Assembly (NCBI RefSeq): GCF_000826685.1
Contig: NZ_JROO01000046.1
Span: 1 to 64,000 of the forward strand
DNA: 64,000 nucleotides
Origin: Streptomonospora alba
Lineage (GTDB): Bacteria; Actinomycetota; Actinomycetes; Streptosporangiales; Streptosporangiaceae
Direction: 5' to 3'
Under the pieces are notes generated by a model. The model was given only the letters and a program-made list of their open reading frames with translations, had not been told where the DNA came from and did not search any database. Both the position numbers and the translations under genes were made by a program. Below are positions 16,634-25,572 of this stretch, piece after piece (position 1 is the stretch's first letter; the number at the start of each line of letters is the position of its first letter).

Positions 16634-18729
16634 GCGCGGAACCGGTCGAGGCGGTGCTGGACCGGGCGCTGCGCCTGCGCGGAGACGCTCCGGCGCTGAT
16701 CGGCCACATCGGGGACGGTACCGGGGACGCGCTCGGCGCCCCGGCACTGCGGACCGGCGACCGCCGCGTCGACCTGGAACGCATCGCCGCGCACGGCGGG
16801 CCGCTGCTGAACCCTTCCGCGGGCGCGTCCTCCGGCGCCGCGCAGCCCGCCCGGCAGCGGGACGGTCCCGACTCCGGCGAGGCGGCCGGTCTGGTCGCCG
16901 TCGTCGCCGCCACTCTGGCCGACCTGCGGCGCGCCGTCACCCTGGGCGGTCGGCTGCCCCGCACCCACCAGGTCGTAGCGGTGCTGCCCGGATCCTCCGG
17001 CCGCCACGAGCCGCCGCTGCCCGCGGCGCCCGGACTGGGCCAGTGGCGCGAACTGCAGGAGGCGCGGGTACGCCGGCTCGGCGGCGACGGCGGCGGCTGG
17101 GCCTGCGAACTCTACTTCTTGGAACCCGTCGACCCCGGCGGGGCGCTGCACGCGATCGCCGCCGGCGCCCTCGGACGCCGCAGCGGCACGCCGCCGACCC
17201 CGGCGGCCGCGCTGAGCGGCACGGACGCGCCGTCGTGGCTGCCCGGCCGTGCCCAGGCGATCGCCGCACCGCCCGAGGGGCCGGTACCGCGCTACAGGAA
17301 CACGCCGCTGGCCGACGTGGCGCTGCGGACCGTCGGCCCCGTGCGCCCTGAATGGGCGGACGACGAGGTCCCGGTGCTGGACCGGCTCGCATCCGACGAG
17401 TTGACGTGGTCGGCCATCAGCGGTCCGCAGGGTCCGCGCCGCATCCGGCGCGCGGGCCTGGGCGAGGGCGGAACCGAGCAGCTGCCGCCGGTCGACGAGG
17501 CCGTCGTCAACCCGGTCGGCTTCGTCAGCGACGCGGGACGGCGCGTGGGACGGCTCGTGTCGCGCGAGGGCCGCCTTGCCGTCACCGTGGGCCGCGAGGT
17601 GGTGGCGCGCCTTCCCGCCTCCGGCGCGGTCACCGAGGCCGAGCCTGCCCGCCTGCGCGGATTGCGCGCCGTCAGCGTCGACTGGTCGGGCCACAGCGGT
17701 CCGCTGGCGGCCATGCGCGCCGTCGCGGGCCTGGCGGCGGCCGGCGTCCCGCTCTGCACCGAGGAGGAAGCGCCCGGATGGGCGGCGCCGCTGGGTTCCG
17801 AACTCCTCGCCCTGCTGGCCTCGACAACCGCCGAGGACCTCGCCGACCGGCTCGTCCGCGAGCGCCACAGCATCGCGCTGCGCCGCTGCGCCCTGCGCGC
17901 GCATTCGGTGTCCGCGCGCTGGCGGGCGCTGGGCGAGCGATCGGGGGCGGCTCCCGCGCCCGAACCGCGGGTGTCGGTGCTGTTGTGCACCCGCCGCCCC
18001 GAGCTGGTGGGATTCGCGCTGGAGCAGATCGGCCGCCAGCGCGGGGTCGAGCTGGAGGCGGTGCTGGCGCTGCACGGGTTCGGCACCGAGGCTCCCGGTG
18101 TCGCCGGCGCCGTCGAGCGCTTCGCCGCCGGCGGGCGGGAGATCACCGTGTGCGAGGCCGACCGGGGCGAGGTGTTCGGATCGCTGCTCAACCGGGCCGC
18201 CGCACGGGCCCGGGGCGAGCTCCTCGCCAAATGGGACGACGACGACTTCTACGGCCCTCACCACCTCGCGGACCTGCTGCTGGCCCGCTCCTACGCCTCT
18301 GCCGACGTGGTGGGCTGCGGTCCGGAGTTCGTCTACCTGGAGGAGATCGACCGCACCGTCTGGCGTCCGGGCGAATCCGAACGGGCCGCGCCCTTCGTGT
18401 CGGGCGGCAGTCTGCTGACCGACCGGGTAGTACTGGAGGAGTGCGGCGGGTTCCGTCCGCTGCCGCGCGCCGTGGACACCCAGCTGCTGCTGGCGGTCGG
18501 CGCCGCCGGCGGTCGGGTCTACCGCACGCACGCGCACAACTACCTGGTCCGGCGCCGCTCTTCGGGGCACACGTGGGTCGAGCACGACGGCTCCTTCCTC
18601 CGCGACTCGCTGCGGCAGTGGCCGGGGCGCCGGCCCGCGGGGCTGGCCGAGCACGAGCCGACCGACGGGGGCGGCGGCGCAGAAGGCGACACCGGGGGCA
18701 GAGGCGACAGAGAAAGCGAGACGGTGTGA
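16630..18729 (+). CDS. Glycosyltransferase family 2-like protein with a long N-terminal domain
   Basis: A 699-residue protein. The last 250 residues are a GT-A glycosyltransferase domain starting near 445 with PRVSVLLCTRRPE; the acidic metal/nucleotide motif KWDDDDFYGP is near 534-543 and a possible acceptor-binding acidic triad follows the FVSGGSLL segment. The first 440 residues match nothing I recognise. A Gly/Glu-rich tail ends the protein. The ATG overlaps the methyltransferase stop by 4 nt, and its own stop overlaps the next glycosyltransferase (GTGA), so the three are made together. It likely adds a sugar to a cell-surface glycan; donor and acceptor are unknown. Confidence 0.78.
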   Translation: MSAEPVEAVLDRALRLRGDAPALIGHIGDGTGDALGAPALRTGDRRVDLERIAAHGGPLLNPSAGASSGAAQPARQRDGPDSGEAAGLVAVVAATLADLRRAVTLGGRLPRTHQVVAVLPGSSGRHEPPLPAAPGLGQWRELQEARVRRLGGDGGGWACELYFLEPVDPGGALHAIAAGALGRRSGTPPTPAAALSGTDAPSWLPGRAQAIAAPPEGPVPRYRNTPLADVALRTVGPVRPEWADDEVPVLDRLASDELTWSAISGPQGPRRIRRAGLGEGGTEQLPPVDEAVVNPVGFVSDAGRRVGRLVSREGRLAVTVGREVVARLPASGAVTEAEPARLRGLRAVSVDWSGHSGPLAAMRAVAGLAAAGVPLCTEEEAPGWAAPLGSELLALLASTTAEDLADRLVRERHSIALRRCALRAHSVSARWRALGERSGAAPAPEPRVSVLLCTRRPELVGFALEQIGRQRGVELEAVLALHGFGTEAPGVAGAVERFAAGGREITVCEADRGEVFGSLLNRAAARARGELLAKWDDDDFYGPHHLADLLLARSYASADVVGCGPEFVYLEEIDRTVWRPGESERAAPFVSGGSLLTDRVVLEECGGFRPLPRAVDTQLLLAVGAAGGRVYRTHAHNYLVRRRSSGHTWVEHDGSFLRDSLRQWPGRRPAGLAEHEPTDGGGGAEGDTGGRGDRESETV

Positions 18730-20354
18730 CGATCGTCGACGACGGCGCCGCAGGCGGCCGCACGAAGCCGGACGGCGCCGGGCACAGCCCCGCGGCCGCC
18801 GCGACGCCCCGCCCCTGGATCCGCCGCAACGACTACACGGCGCTGGAGGTCCCCCCGCTGGGCGGATGGGAGCCGGCCCTGAGCGTCAGCGTGGTCATCC
18901 CCGCCCACGGCCATCAGGACAAGCTCGACCTGGTGCTGGCCGCGCTGGCCGCGCAAAGCTATCCCTCCCGCCTGATGGAGACCGTCGTCGTCGACGACGG
19001 CAGCGCGCCGCCGCTGCGCCTGCCCGAGGTGTGTCCGGAGAACACCCGGTTGATCACCTCCGGAGAGGGCGGCTGGGGCTCGGCGCATGCGGTCAACTGC
19101 GGAGTCGCGGCCGGCGAGGGCGATGTGGTGCTGCGGCTGGACGCCGACATGCTGGCCCATCGCGAGCATGTGGAGTCGCAGATGCGCTGGCACCACCTCG
19201 CCGATTACCTGGCCGTGCTCGGCCACAAGCTGTTCGTGCCCTTCACACCGGGCGAACCGGATCCCGAAAGCGTGCACACCGCCGTCTCGCAGGGCCGTGC
19301 CGCCGAGCTGTTCGACCCCGGCAGCGCCGAGAAGCACTGGATCGAACGGATCATCGACAGCACAGACGGACTGACCACGGCCGACCACAAGGCCTACCGG
19401 GTGTTCATCGGCGCCTCGGGCTCCCTGCACCGCGGCCTGTTCGACGAGGCCGGCGGGCTGGCGGGCGAGCTGGTGCTGGGAGGCGACTCCGAGTTCGCCT
19501 ACCGGGTGGCCCAGACCGGTGCCGTGTTCGTCCCCGACCTCGAAACCAGCAGCTGGCACCTGGGCCGCACCCAGATGCAGACACGGCGCGAGGCCGGCAC
19601 CCGGTACCGCCACCCGTTCGTGGCGGCGCGCGTCCCCGACTTCGAGAACCGGCGCAAGCAGGGGCCGCGGCAGTGGGCGGTGCCCTATGCCGACGTGGTC
19701 GTCGACGTCTCCGCGGCGTCGCTGGAGGAGGCCGAGACCACGCTGGCGCCGCTGCTGTCCGGCAGCGCCCCCGACATCCGCGCCTTTTTGGTCGGACCCT
19801 GGTCGGAGCTGGGCGAGGAGCGGCGCCTTCCGCTGGAGGAGGAACTGCTGGACCTGCGGCTGATCCGCGAGACGTTCCGCGGTGACAGCCGCGTCTCCTT
19901 CGTCGAGGAGGCGCCCGAACGCGACGCGGCGGTGCCCTTCCGGCTGCACATGCCCGCCGGGTGCCGGCCGACGCACCGCGCCGTGGAGCGCATCACCCGG
20001 GTGGCCGACAAGCATGCGGCCGGCCTGGTGCGCCTCACGGCGCCGGGCGTGGCCGCGCACGGGCCGCAGGCGTTGCGGCTGGAGCGCACCGCGGCGTTCG
20101 CGCGTGCGCGGCGGCTGGGCGCCGGGCAGGAGGGACTGGACGCGGCGGTCGACCGGCTCTACGGGCTGCACTGGATCGGCGGGGCGGGCATCCTCGGCGA
20201 GGAGGAGGAACCGCCCCACGACTGGGGGAGGCGGCTGCGCGCCGCCGAAGAGGCGGCCGAGGCCCAGCGCGCACGCGCCGACCGCTTGGAGCGGCGGCTG
20301 CGCTGGCTCAGCCGCGGGCTGCCGCGGCGGCTGGCCGAGCGGCTGGCTCGCTGA
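18726..20354 (+). CDS. Glycosyltransferase family 2 protein
   Basis: A 542-residue cytoplasmic glycosyltransferase. The GT-A fold begins near residue 52 with SVSVVIPAHGHQDKLDLVL, followed by VVVDDGS, GWGSAHAVNCG and the DxD-type motif RLDADM near 137. ASGSLHRGLFDEAGG and GGDSEFAYR near 235-260 supply the acceptor-side acidic residues, as in family 2 polymerising enzymes. The C-terminal 200 residues resemble a second, degenerate domain ending in a basic helix that may touch the membrane. GTG 18726 overlaps the preceding stop. It is the last gene of the coupled trio before a hairpin. Confidence 0.82.
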   Translation: MTIVDDGAAGGRTKPDGAGHSPAAAATPRPWIRRNDYTALEVPPLGGWEPALSVSVVIPAHGHQDKLDLVLAALAAQSYPSRLMETVVVDDGSAPPLRLPEVCPENTRLITSGEGGWGSAHAVNCGVAAGEGDVVLRLDADMLAHREHVESQMRWHHLADYLAVLGHKLFVPFTPGEPDPESVHTAVSQGRAAELFDPGSAEKHWIERIIDSTDGLTTADHKAYRVFIGASGSLHRGLFDEAGGLAGELVLGGDSEFAYRVAQTGAVFVPDLETSSWHLGRTQMQTRREAGTRYRHPFVAARVPDFENRRKQGPRQWAVPYADVVVDVSAASLEEAETTLAPLLSGSAPDIRAFLVGPWSELGEERRLPLEEELLDLRLIRETFRGDSRVSFVEEAPERDAAVPFRLHMPAGCRPTHRAVERITRVADKHAAGLVRLTAPGVAAHGPQALRLERTAAFARARRLGAGQEGLDAAVDRLYGLHWIGGAGILGEEEEPPHDWGRRLRAAEEAAEAQRARADRLERRLRWLSRGLPRRLAERLAR

Positions 20355-20379
20355 GGCCGCCGCGGGCCCGCGCCCGGGG

Positions 20380-20411
20380 CGCACGCGGCGGCGGAGGCAC
20401 CGCCGCGTGCG
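20380..20411. terminator. Hairpin terminator between glycosyltransferase and MaoC genes
   Basis: A perfect 12-bp stem (20380-20391 with 20400-20411) has an 8-nt loop. It lies between convergent genes, 26 nt after one stop and 29 nt before the other, with no T-tract. Confidence 0.75.
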
Positions 20412-20439
20412 GGCGCCCGCCTCGCGCGGGCCGGTGTGT

Positions 20440-20895
20440 TCAGGGCACGATCAGCGAGAGGCCCTCGGCGGCGAGGGCGTCGCGCTCCTCGCCCTCGATC
20501 TCGACGGTGTGCTGGAAGGTCAGCAGGGTCCCGTTCTTGGCCTCGCGGGCGTCGGTGAGCTGAATGCCGTCGCGCACGCGCGCGCCCGAGTGCACCGGCT
20601 GCAGGAAGCGCACCCGGTTGAGGCCGTAGTTGATCGCCATGGAGGGCTGCCGCTCCAGCCGCCACACCTGCGGGCTGAACGCCGACAGCAGCGACAGGGT
20701 GAGGAACCCGTGGGCGATGGTCCCGCCGAAGGGGCCCGCGGCGGCCTTCTCCCGGTCGACGTGGATCCACTGGTGGTCGCCGGTGGCGTCGGCGAAGGTG
20801 TCGATGGACTCCTGGGTGACGGTCAACCAGTCGCTGTAGCCCAGGTGTTCGCCCTTGGCGGCGACGAGCTCGGCGAGGTCGGTGAAGGTCCGCAT
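20440..20895 (-). CDS. MaoC-family (R)-specific enoyl-CoA hydratase
   Basis: A 151-residue single hot-dog-fold protein. The hydratase-2 signature is present: ATGDHQWIHVD (catalytic Asp and His) followed by PFGGTIAHGFLTLSLLSAF. It adds water to trans-2-enoyl-CoA to give (R)-3-hydroxyacyl-CoA, or acts on related acyl thioesters. ATG 20895 is preferred over GTG 20907 because GGAG lies 11 nt before the former and only about 1 nt before the latter. Upstream is a promoter with a TetR-type palindrome, suggesting control by a TetR regulator of acyl-CoA metabolism that is not in this window. Confidence 0.9.
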   Translation of the reverse strand: MRTFTDLAELVAAKGEHLGYSDWLTVTQESIDTFADATGDHQWIHVDREKAAAGPFGGTIAHGFLTLSLLSAFSPQVWRLERQPSMAINYGLNRVRFLQPVHSGARVRDGIQLTDAREAKNGTLLTFQHTVEIEGEERDALAAEGLSLIVP

Positions 20896-20936
20896 GTTCG
20901 TGTGCACTCCTTTGGCCCGGACGGACGACTCCCCAG

Positions 20937-20960
20937 ACTCTAGCGAACCGACCGTTCGGT
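20937..20960 (-). promoter_or_regulatory. maoC promoter with TetR-type operator
   Basis: On the minus strand TAGAGT (20942-20937) is a -10 box giving a 5' leader of about 35 nt. Directly upstream, 20947-20960 holds ACCGAACGGTCGGT on that strand, a 14-bp near-palindrome with ACCGA/TCGGT arms. It sits between the -10 and -35 positions, where a TetR repressor would block transcription. Confidence 0.55.
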
Positions 20961-21052
20961 ATGGCAGTGGGGCGGGCGTCGGGATTCGCGGCCGTGGAGC
21001 GGTCGGCGCGGACGGCGGCGGCCCGTTCCGGCCCGGTGCCGGAGGAGGGCCG

Positions 21053-22198
21053 TCAGGCGTGGGAGTCGGCCGCTTCGTGCCCCAGCGTCACCGAGTCGAG
21101 GGCCATGCTGCGCACCTGCCGGGTGTCGACCTCGTAGCCCAGGCCGGGGACGGTCAGCGGGATGGCGGTGATGCCCTCGTGCGCGCGCACCGGCGGGCGC
21201 ACCGTTTCGCGGGTGATGTGCCCGCCCGCCGGGGGCATCTCGCTCGGCAGGGAGACGCCCGGAAGCGAAGCCAGTGCGGCGATGGCCGCCCGGCCCACGC
21301 CGGACTCGGCGTCCCAGCCGCACCACACGTCCCATCCGGCGTCGACGGCGCGGTCGTGGGCGCGGCGCGCCGGGGTCAGTCCGCCCAGCAGGCTCATCCG
21401 CAGGCTCAGCGCTCCCGCGGCCTCGGCTGCGATGGCGCGGTCCAGGGTCTCCAGCGAGTCGATCGAGGTACTCAGCGCGACGGGCGTGCGCAGTGCGCGC
21501 CGCAGCCGCGCGTGGGCGTCCAGGTCGCCGCGGGCGAACGGCTCCTCGATGGCGACCAGCCCGTAGGAGTCCAGCGCGTGCAGCGCCCGCAGATCGGCGG
21601 GGTCCTCTGTGTAGCGCCCGCCGCCGTCGACCTGCAGCACCAGGTAGGGGAAGGTCTCCTGGACGGTGTGGACCACGTCGGTGTCCCAGCCGGGGCCCAC
21701 CTCCAGCCGCACCCGCCGGAAGCCGCTGCCCACCTGCCGGTTGACCTCGCGCACCAGCGACTCTTCGGAGGGCTGGCGGGCCACCGTGGCGCCGGCGGTG
21801 AAGGCGGTGCGGTTGCCGCCCAGGGCGTGGGAGAGCGGCGTCCCGCGCTGGCGGCTCCACAGATCCCAGCAGGCGGCGTCCAGCCCGGCGGCCACCGGGG
21901 AGACCCGGGGCAGGTCCGCCCAGGCCTCGGCGGCCTCGGTGGGCCGCTGCCAGCTGTGGCGCAGCAGGGCCGGCGCATGGTCGTCGACCAGCATGCGCCA
22001 GCGCTCGTCGTCGATCAGGGGCACCTCGCCCCACCCGGAGTTGCCGGACTCGTCGCGGACCCGCACCAGGGCGTGGCGGGCGAACTGCGGCCGGGCCTCG
22101 GCCGCGCCGCGGGAGCGGGGATGGACCAGCGGCAACCTGACCAGGGTGGCGTCGATGCCCGTGACGCGGGCAAGCGTTGCCGGTTCGGTGGGTGACAC
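21053..22198 (-). CDS. Enolase-superfamily (o-succinylbenzoate synthase/NAAAR-like) homologue lacking catalytic residues
   Basis: A 381-residue protein that aligns end to end with o-succinylbenzoate synthase/N-acylamino acid racemase enzymes. It keeps the capping domain, LQVD (D191) and IEEP (E218) metal ligands, and GLGYEVD near the end. Three hallmark sites differ: the KxK acid/base motif reads R164-x-E166 (VRLEV), the third metal-ligand motif DES reads STS (243-245), and the opposing lysine of NIKPGRVGG reads R267 (SLRMSLLGG). Normal enolase-type chemistry is therefore unlikely; it may be a pseudoenzyme or have changed function. GTG 22198 has GGAG about 5 nt upstream. It lies downstream of ald on the same strand. 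Confidence 0.8.
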   Translation of the reverse strand: MSPTEPATLARVTGIDATLVRLPLVHPRSRGAAEARPQFARHALVRVRDESGNSGWGEVPLIDDERWRMLVDDHAPALLRHSWQRPTEAAEAWADLPRVSPVAAGLDAACWDLWSRQRGTPLSHALGGNRTAFTAGATVARQPSEESLVREVNRQVGSGFRRVRLEVGPGWDTDVVHTVQETFPYLVLQVDGGGRYTEDPADLRALHALDSYGLVAIEEPFARGDLDAHARLRRALRTPVALSTSIDSLETLDRAIAAEAAGALSLRMSLLGGLTPARRAHDRAVDAGWDVWCGWDAESGVGRAAIAALASLPGVSLPSEMPPAGGHITRETVRPPVRAHEGITAIPLTVPGLGYEVDTRQVRSMALDSVTLGHEAADSHA

Positions 22199-22362
22199 GC
22201 GGGCTCCGTCTCGATGCGGAAGGGATCGGTGCAGGAAGGCGGCTGTTCTGCCTCGATGGGCCGCCCCCACCGAACGTATCCGCTCACCGCCGAGGCTGCC
22301 AGCGGTGCGGGGCCTGCACGCCTGCCCCGCACCGCAGCGGAAGCCGCGGCCCGAGTGCGTCA

Positions 22363-22388
22363 GGGCCGCCGGGCCGGCCCGGCGGCCC
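22363..22388. terminator. Palindromic hairpin downstream of ald
   Basis: A fully self-complementary 26-nt palindrome (22363-22388) begins 11 nt beyond the ald stop codon. It should fold into a stem of about 11 bp and end ald transcription before the enolase homologue. No T-tract is present. Confidence 0.6.
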
Positions 22389-22398
22389 GGCCTCCTGC

Positions 22399-23517
22399 CT
22401 AGGAGTCCAGTACCTCGGCGACGGTGCGCGACTTCAGGCCGTGGGCCTCGGCGACCGCATCGTTGGTGACGACGCCGCCGTGCGTGTTCAGCCCGTGGGC
22501 CAGCGCCGGGTCCTCGGCCAGTGCGCCCCGCCACCCCTTGCCGGCCAGCTCCAGCACATAGCGCAGCGTCTCCTTGGTGAGCGCGTGCGTGGAGGTGTTG
22601 GGCACCGCGCCGGGCATGTTGGCGACGCAGTAGAAGACGCTGTCGTGCACGGCGAAGCTGGGGTCGTCGTGGGTGGTGGGGCGGGAGTCGGCGAAGCAGC
22701 CGCCCTGGTCGATGGCGATGTCGACCAGCACCGAGCCCGAACGCATCCGGGAGACCAGTTCGTTGGAGATCAGCTTGGGCGCCTTGGCGCCCGGAATCAG
22801 CACCGCGCCGATCACCAGGTCCGCCTCCAGCACAGCGCTCTCCAGCTCGAATGCGTTGGAGACGACGGTGCGCACCCGGCCCTGGTAGACGTCGTCGGCG
22901 TGGCGCAGTTTGGCCACGTTGAGGTCGAGCAGAGTGACGTCGGCGCCCATGCCCGCGGCGATGCGGGTGGCGTTGAGGCCGGCGACGCCGGCGCCGATGA
23001 CGGTCACCCGCGCCGGGCTCACACCCGGCACTCCGCCCATCAGCCGGCCGCGGCCGCCGCTGGGCCGCTGCAGGGTGTAGGCCCCCACCTGCGGGGCGAG
23101 TCGGCCCGCGACCTCCGACATCGGGGCCAGCAGCGGCAGCGAGCCGTCGGTCAGCTGCACGGTCTCATAGGCGATGCCGGTGACGCCGTGCTCCAGCAGC
23201 GCCTCGGTGCACTCGCGCGAGGCCGCCAAGTGCAGGTAGGTGAACAGCGTCTGGCCGGAGCGCATGCGGTGGTACTCCTCGGCCACCGGCTCCTTGACCT
23301 TCAGGATGAGGTCGCCCTCGGCCCACACCTCGTCGGCGGAGTCGAGGACGCGGGCACCGGCCGCGGCGAACTCCTCGTCGGAGATGGAGGACCCGCGGCC
23401 CGCCCCGCTCTGGACGGCGACCGAATGGCCGCGGGTGACCAGTTCGTGGACACCCGCGGGGGTGATGGCCACCCGGTACTCGTGGTTCTTCACTTCGCTG
23501 GGCACGCCGACGCGCAC
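22399..23517 (-). CDS. ald: Alanine dehydrogenase
   Basis: A 372-residue NAD-dependent alanine dehydrogenase that interconverts L-alanine with pyruvate and ammonia. Substrate residues R15, K75 (ILKVKEP) and H96 (TYLHLA) are in standard positions. The Rossmann motif [20 protein letters not shown] starts near 173, and [10 protein letters not shown] lies near 266-275. Length matches the family. The GTG start has GAGGAG 4 nt upstream. It has about 125 nt of upstream DNA holding AT-rich repeats (GTTTAC and GTAAC near 23615-23630) that could bind an Lrp/AldR-type regulator; this is a guess. Its flanking genes on this strand are two substituted barrel-enzyme homologues. Confidence 0.95.
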   Translation of the reverse strand: MRVGVPSEVKNHEYRVAITPAGVHELVTRGHSVAVQSGAGRGSSISDEEFAAAGARVLDSADEVWAEGDLILKVKEPVAEEYHRMRSGQTLFTYLHLAASRECTEALLEHGVTGIAYETVQLTDGSLPLLAPMSEVAGRLAPQVGAYTLQRPSGGRGRLMGGVPGVSPARVTVIGAGVAGLNATRIAAGMGADVTLLDLNVAKLRHADDVYQGRVRTVVSNAFELESAVLEADLVIGAVLIPGAKAPKLISNELVSRMRSGSVLVDIAIDQGGCFADSRPTTHDDPSFAVHDSVFYCVANMPGAVPNTSTHALTKETLRYVLELAGKGWRGALAEDPALAHGLNTHGGVVTNDAVAEAHGLKSRTVAEVLDS

Positions 23518-23642
23518 GGGACTCCTCCTCGCATCGTCATTGATACGTCTTCACTCTCGCGTTCCCGGTGCCGCGCCGCCATCTCCACTATGGCTTTCGT
23601 TTCCGCGGCATGTTTACAGCATGTAACCCCCGGGCGGGCAGG

Positions 23643-24962
23643 TCAGCGCGGCGGGACCGCCGCGGGATCCGGTGCCGCGTGCAGCGGGTCACCGCCGTCG
23701 ACCGCGGAACGGTTTCGCGCGGCGGAGGGCAGCGCGCACCCGTAGGCACCGCTGCCCTCGATCCAGGTGCCCGTCACTCGGCCCGCCAGCGTGCGCCCGG
23801 CGTAGGGGCCGGGATCGGTCGCCGGCACCGCTTGCTCGGCCGCGGGGTCGAAGGCCACCAGGTCGGCGTCGCAGCCGGGGGCGATGCGGCCCCTGCGGTC
23901 CATGCCCAGCAGCTCGGACGGTGCTCGGGCGGTCCAGCGCGCCAGGTCGGCGAGGTCGCAGCCGCGCCGTCGGGCGGCGGTCCACAGCGCCGACAGCGTC
24001 CAGGAGATCGCGGAGACACCGGTGCCCGGCCTGTGACCCGAACCGACCTGCGTGATCACGGGGTCGCAGGGGGCCAGCAGCGCGCTCCACAGCGCGTTGC
24101 GGTTGGGGCCGCTGCGCAGCGGCGGACGGCAGGTGTGTGCGGGGGAGTCGTCGGGCACCTGCTCAGCGGGCAGGCACAGGTAGTGCGGGCACGTCTGGGC
24201 GCTGATGTCCGCGCCCATCGCGCGGGCGGCCGCCAGCACCGCCGCGCACTCGGCGGCGGTGAACGGCGACACGAGCACGCGGGTGCCGGCCATGCGGGCC
24301 GCGGCGACGAGCCGTTCCACCCCGCGCCGCTCCGCCCGCGCAGGCCGCGCCTCCAGCAGCGCCGACAGGCCCGAGCCCTGCGGCTCCGACAGCTCGCAGG
24401 CGTCCTCGGCGTGGACCACCAGCGGGGCCTCCAGCGCGGCCAGTTCCATCATCGCCTTGCGCAGCCGGGCGTCGTCGAGGCGGGAGGAGTCGGGGCCGGC
24501 GCCGTCGGAGAGGGAGCAGTGGAAGCCCACCGCCCCGGCCGCGCGCAGCTCCGCCAGGTCGGCGGGGGTGCTGGCGGCGGTGACGGCGCCGAGGAACGCG
24601 ACCCGGGCGCGGCTCTCGGCGGCCGCGGCCAGGTGGGCGTGCAGCCCCGCCTCGCCGGTGAGGGCGGGACGGGCCGGGCTCGATACCACCAGGGTGGTGA
24701 CGCCGGCCCGCACGGCGGCGGTCGCTGTCGCCGCATACCCCTCGCGCAGATCCTGCCCGGGCGCCTGGACGGCCGCGTCGACGTCGACCCCGCCGGGCAG
24801 CAGCGCGGTGTCGCCCAGGTCGACGTCGTGCTGGGCGGTGCCGGGCGCCCGGTAGTCGCCGACGGAGACGATGCTTCCCGCGCTGATGCCGACCGACGCC
24901 GGTTCGACCCCGGCCGGTGTGGCGACCTGCCGCGAGCGGATGACGGTGTCGAACCGGGGCAT
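23643..24962 (-). CDS. Dihydroorotase/allantoinase-like amidohydrolase homologue lacking metal ligands
   Basis: A 439-residue protein with the full dihydroorotase/hydantoinase-type barrel layout. The canonical ligands are mostly absent: the HxH after strand 1 reads D62-x-A64 (GGVDVDAAV), the carboxylated Lys is H148 (VGFHCSL), the second conserved His is L230 (RVLVSPF), and the Asp of the SDH motif is G309 (GSGHRP). H184 (VVHAED) and the CPHY motif (H260) remain. Metal-dependent hydrolysis is thus improbable; relatives of this kind act as structural partners of other enzymes. ATG 24962 has GGAGGGG 7 nt upstream. It lies 125 nt upstream of ald on the same strand. Confidence 0.8.
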   Translation of the reverse strand: MPRFDTVIRSRQVATPAGVEPASVGISAGSIVSVGDYRAPGTAQHDVDLGDTALLPGGVDVDAAVQAPGQDLREGYAATATAAVRAGVTTLVVSSPARPALTGEAGLHAHLAAAAESRARVAFLGAVTAASTPADLAELRAAGAVGFHCSLSDGAGPDSSRLDDARLRKAMMELAALEAPLVVHAEDACELSEPQGSGLSALLEARPARAERRGVERLVAAARMAGTRVLVSPFTAAECAAVLAAARAMGADISAQTCPHYLCLPAEQVPDDSPAHTCRPPLRSGPNRNALWSALLAPCDPVITQVGSGHRPGTGVSAISWTLSALWTAARRRGCDLADLARWTARAPSELLGMDRRGRIAPGCDADLVAFDPAAEQAVPATDPGPYAGRTLAGRVTGTWIEGSGAYGCALPSAARNRSAVDGGDPLHAAPDPAAVPPR

Positions 24963-25572
24963 GTCGAATCCCCTCCGTTGCTCGATGGCGGTATTCGCGA
25001 CAGCGCAGGAATCGTCCGCACCCGCGATCGGATATCCGCAATCGGCGCGGCCCCGGCCGCCGCCGGTGCGGATCGATTGACCGACCGTATCGCGAACGCC
25101 GCCGCACAGTGGCCCGACTGCACGAACGCGCCGTGAATGAAAAGAAGGGACGTGCATGCGCGGGTGTGCCGTTTCGAGGGGATCGGTGTGCTTTTCCGGC
25201 GGGTTTTCGCCGGGGCGTTCTCCGGGGCGGGGAGGCGCCGGAAGGGGAGAGCACAGCAGAGGCGCCCGGTGCCGCGCGGGGGTCCGGTCCCGTCGGTCGG
25301 CGCGCGCGGCCTCCTCCCGCACGGTGCCCTCCGCCGATCCGTGTGCCCTGCGCGCGGCGCAGGTGGTGTGCGCCCGTTCCTGGGGGAACACTCGGGTGTC
25401 AGGAGAAGACGGCGGGCTCGCTCCTGCCGCCGGCGGATCGGGTCCGCCGCCGGTCCTCGTCGGCCCCGGTCACGGGAGCCGGATGCGGGCGGCGTCTCCG
25501 ACAGGCTGTAGTAGATTTATTCTGGTTCGTGGTGGTGTTCGCGTGGACGTCGGTGTTCTACTCATTGCCGAG
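24963..25572. other. Long intergenic region, no convincing gene
   Basis: About 610 nt between divergent genes. The part nearest 24970-25090 is less GC-rich and should hold the promoter of the amidohydrolase homologue. Open frames on the plus strand from 25109, 25137 and 25156 are Arg-rich with no codon-position bias and no family resemblance. A TAGATT element near 25512 could drive the small membrane protein and the CopD-CtaG gene. Confidence 0.4.
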
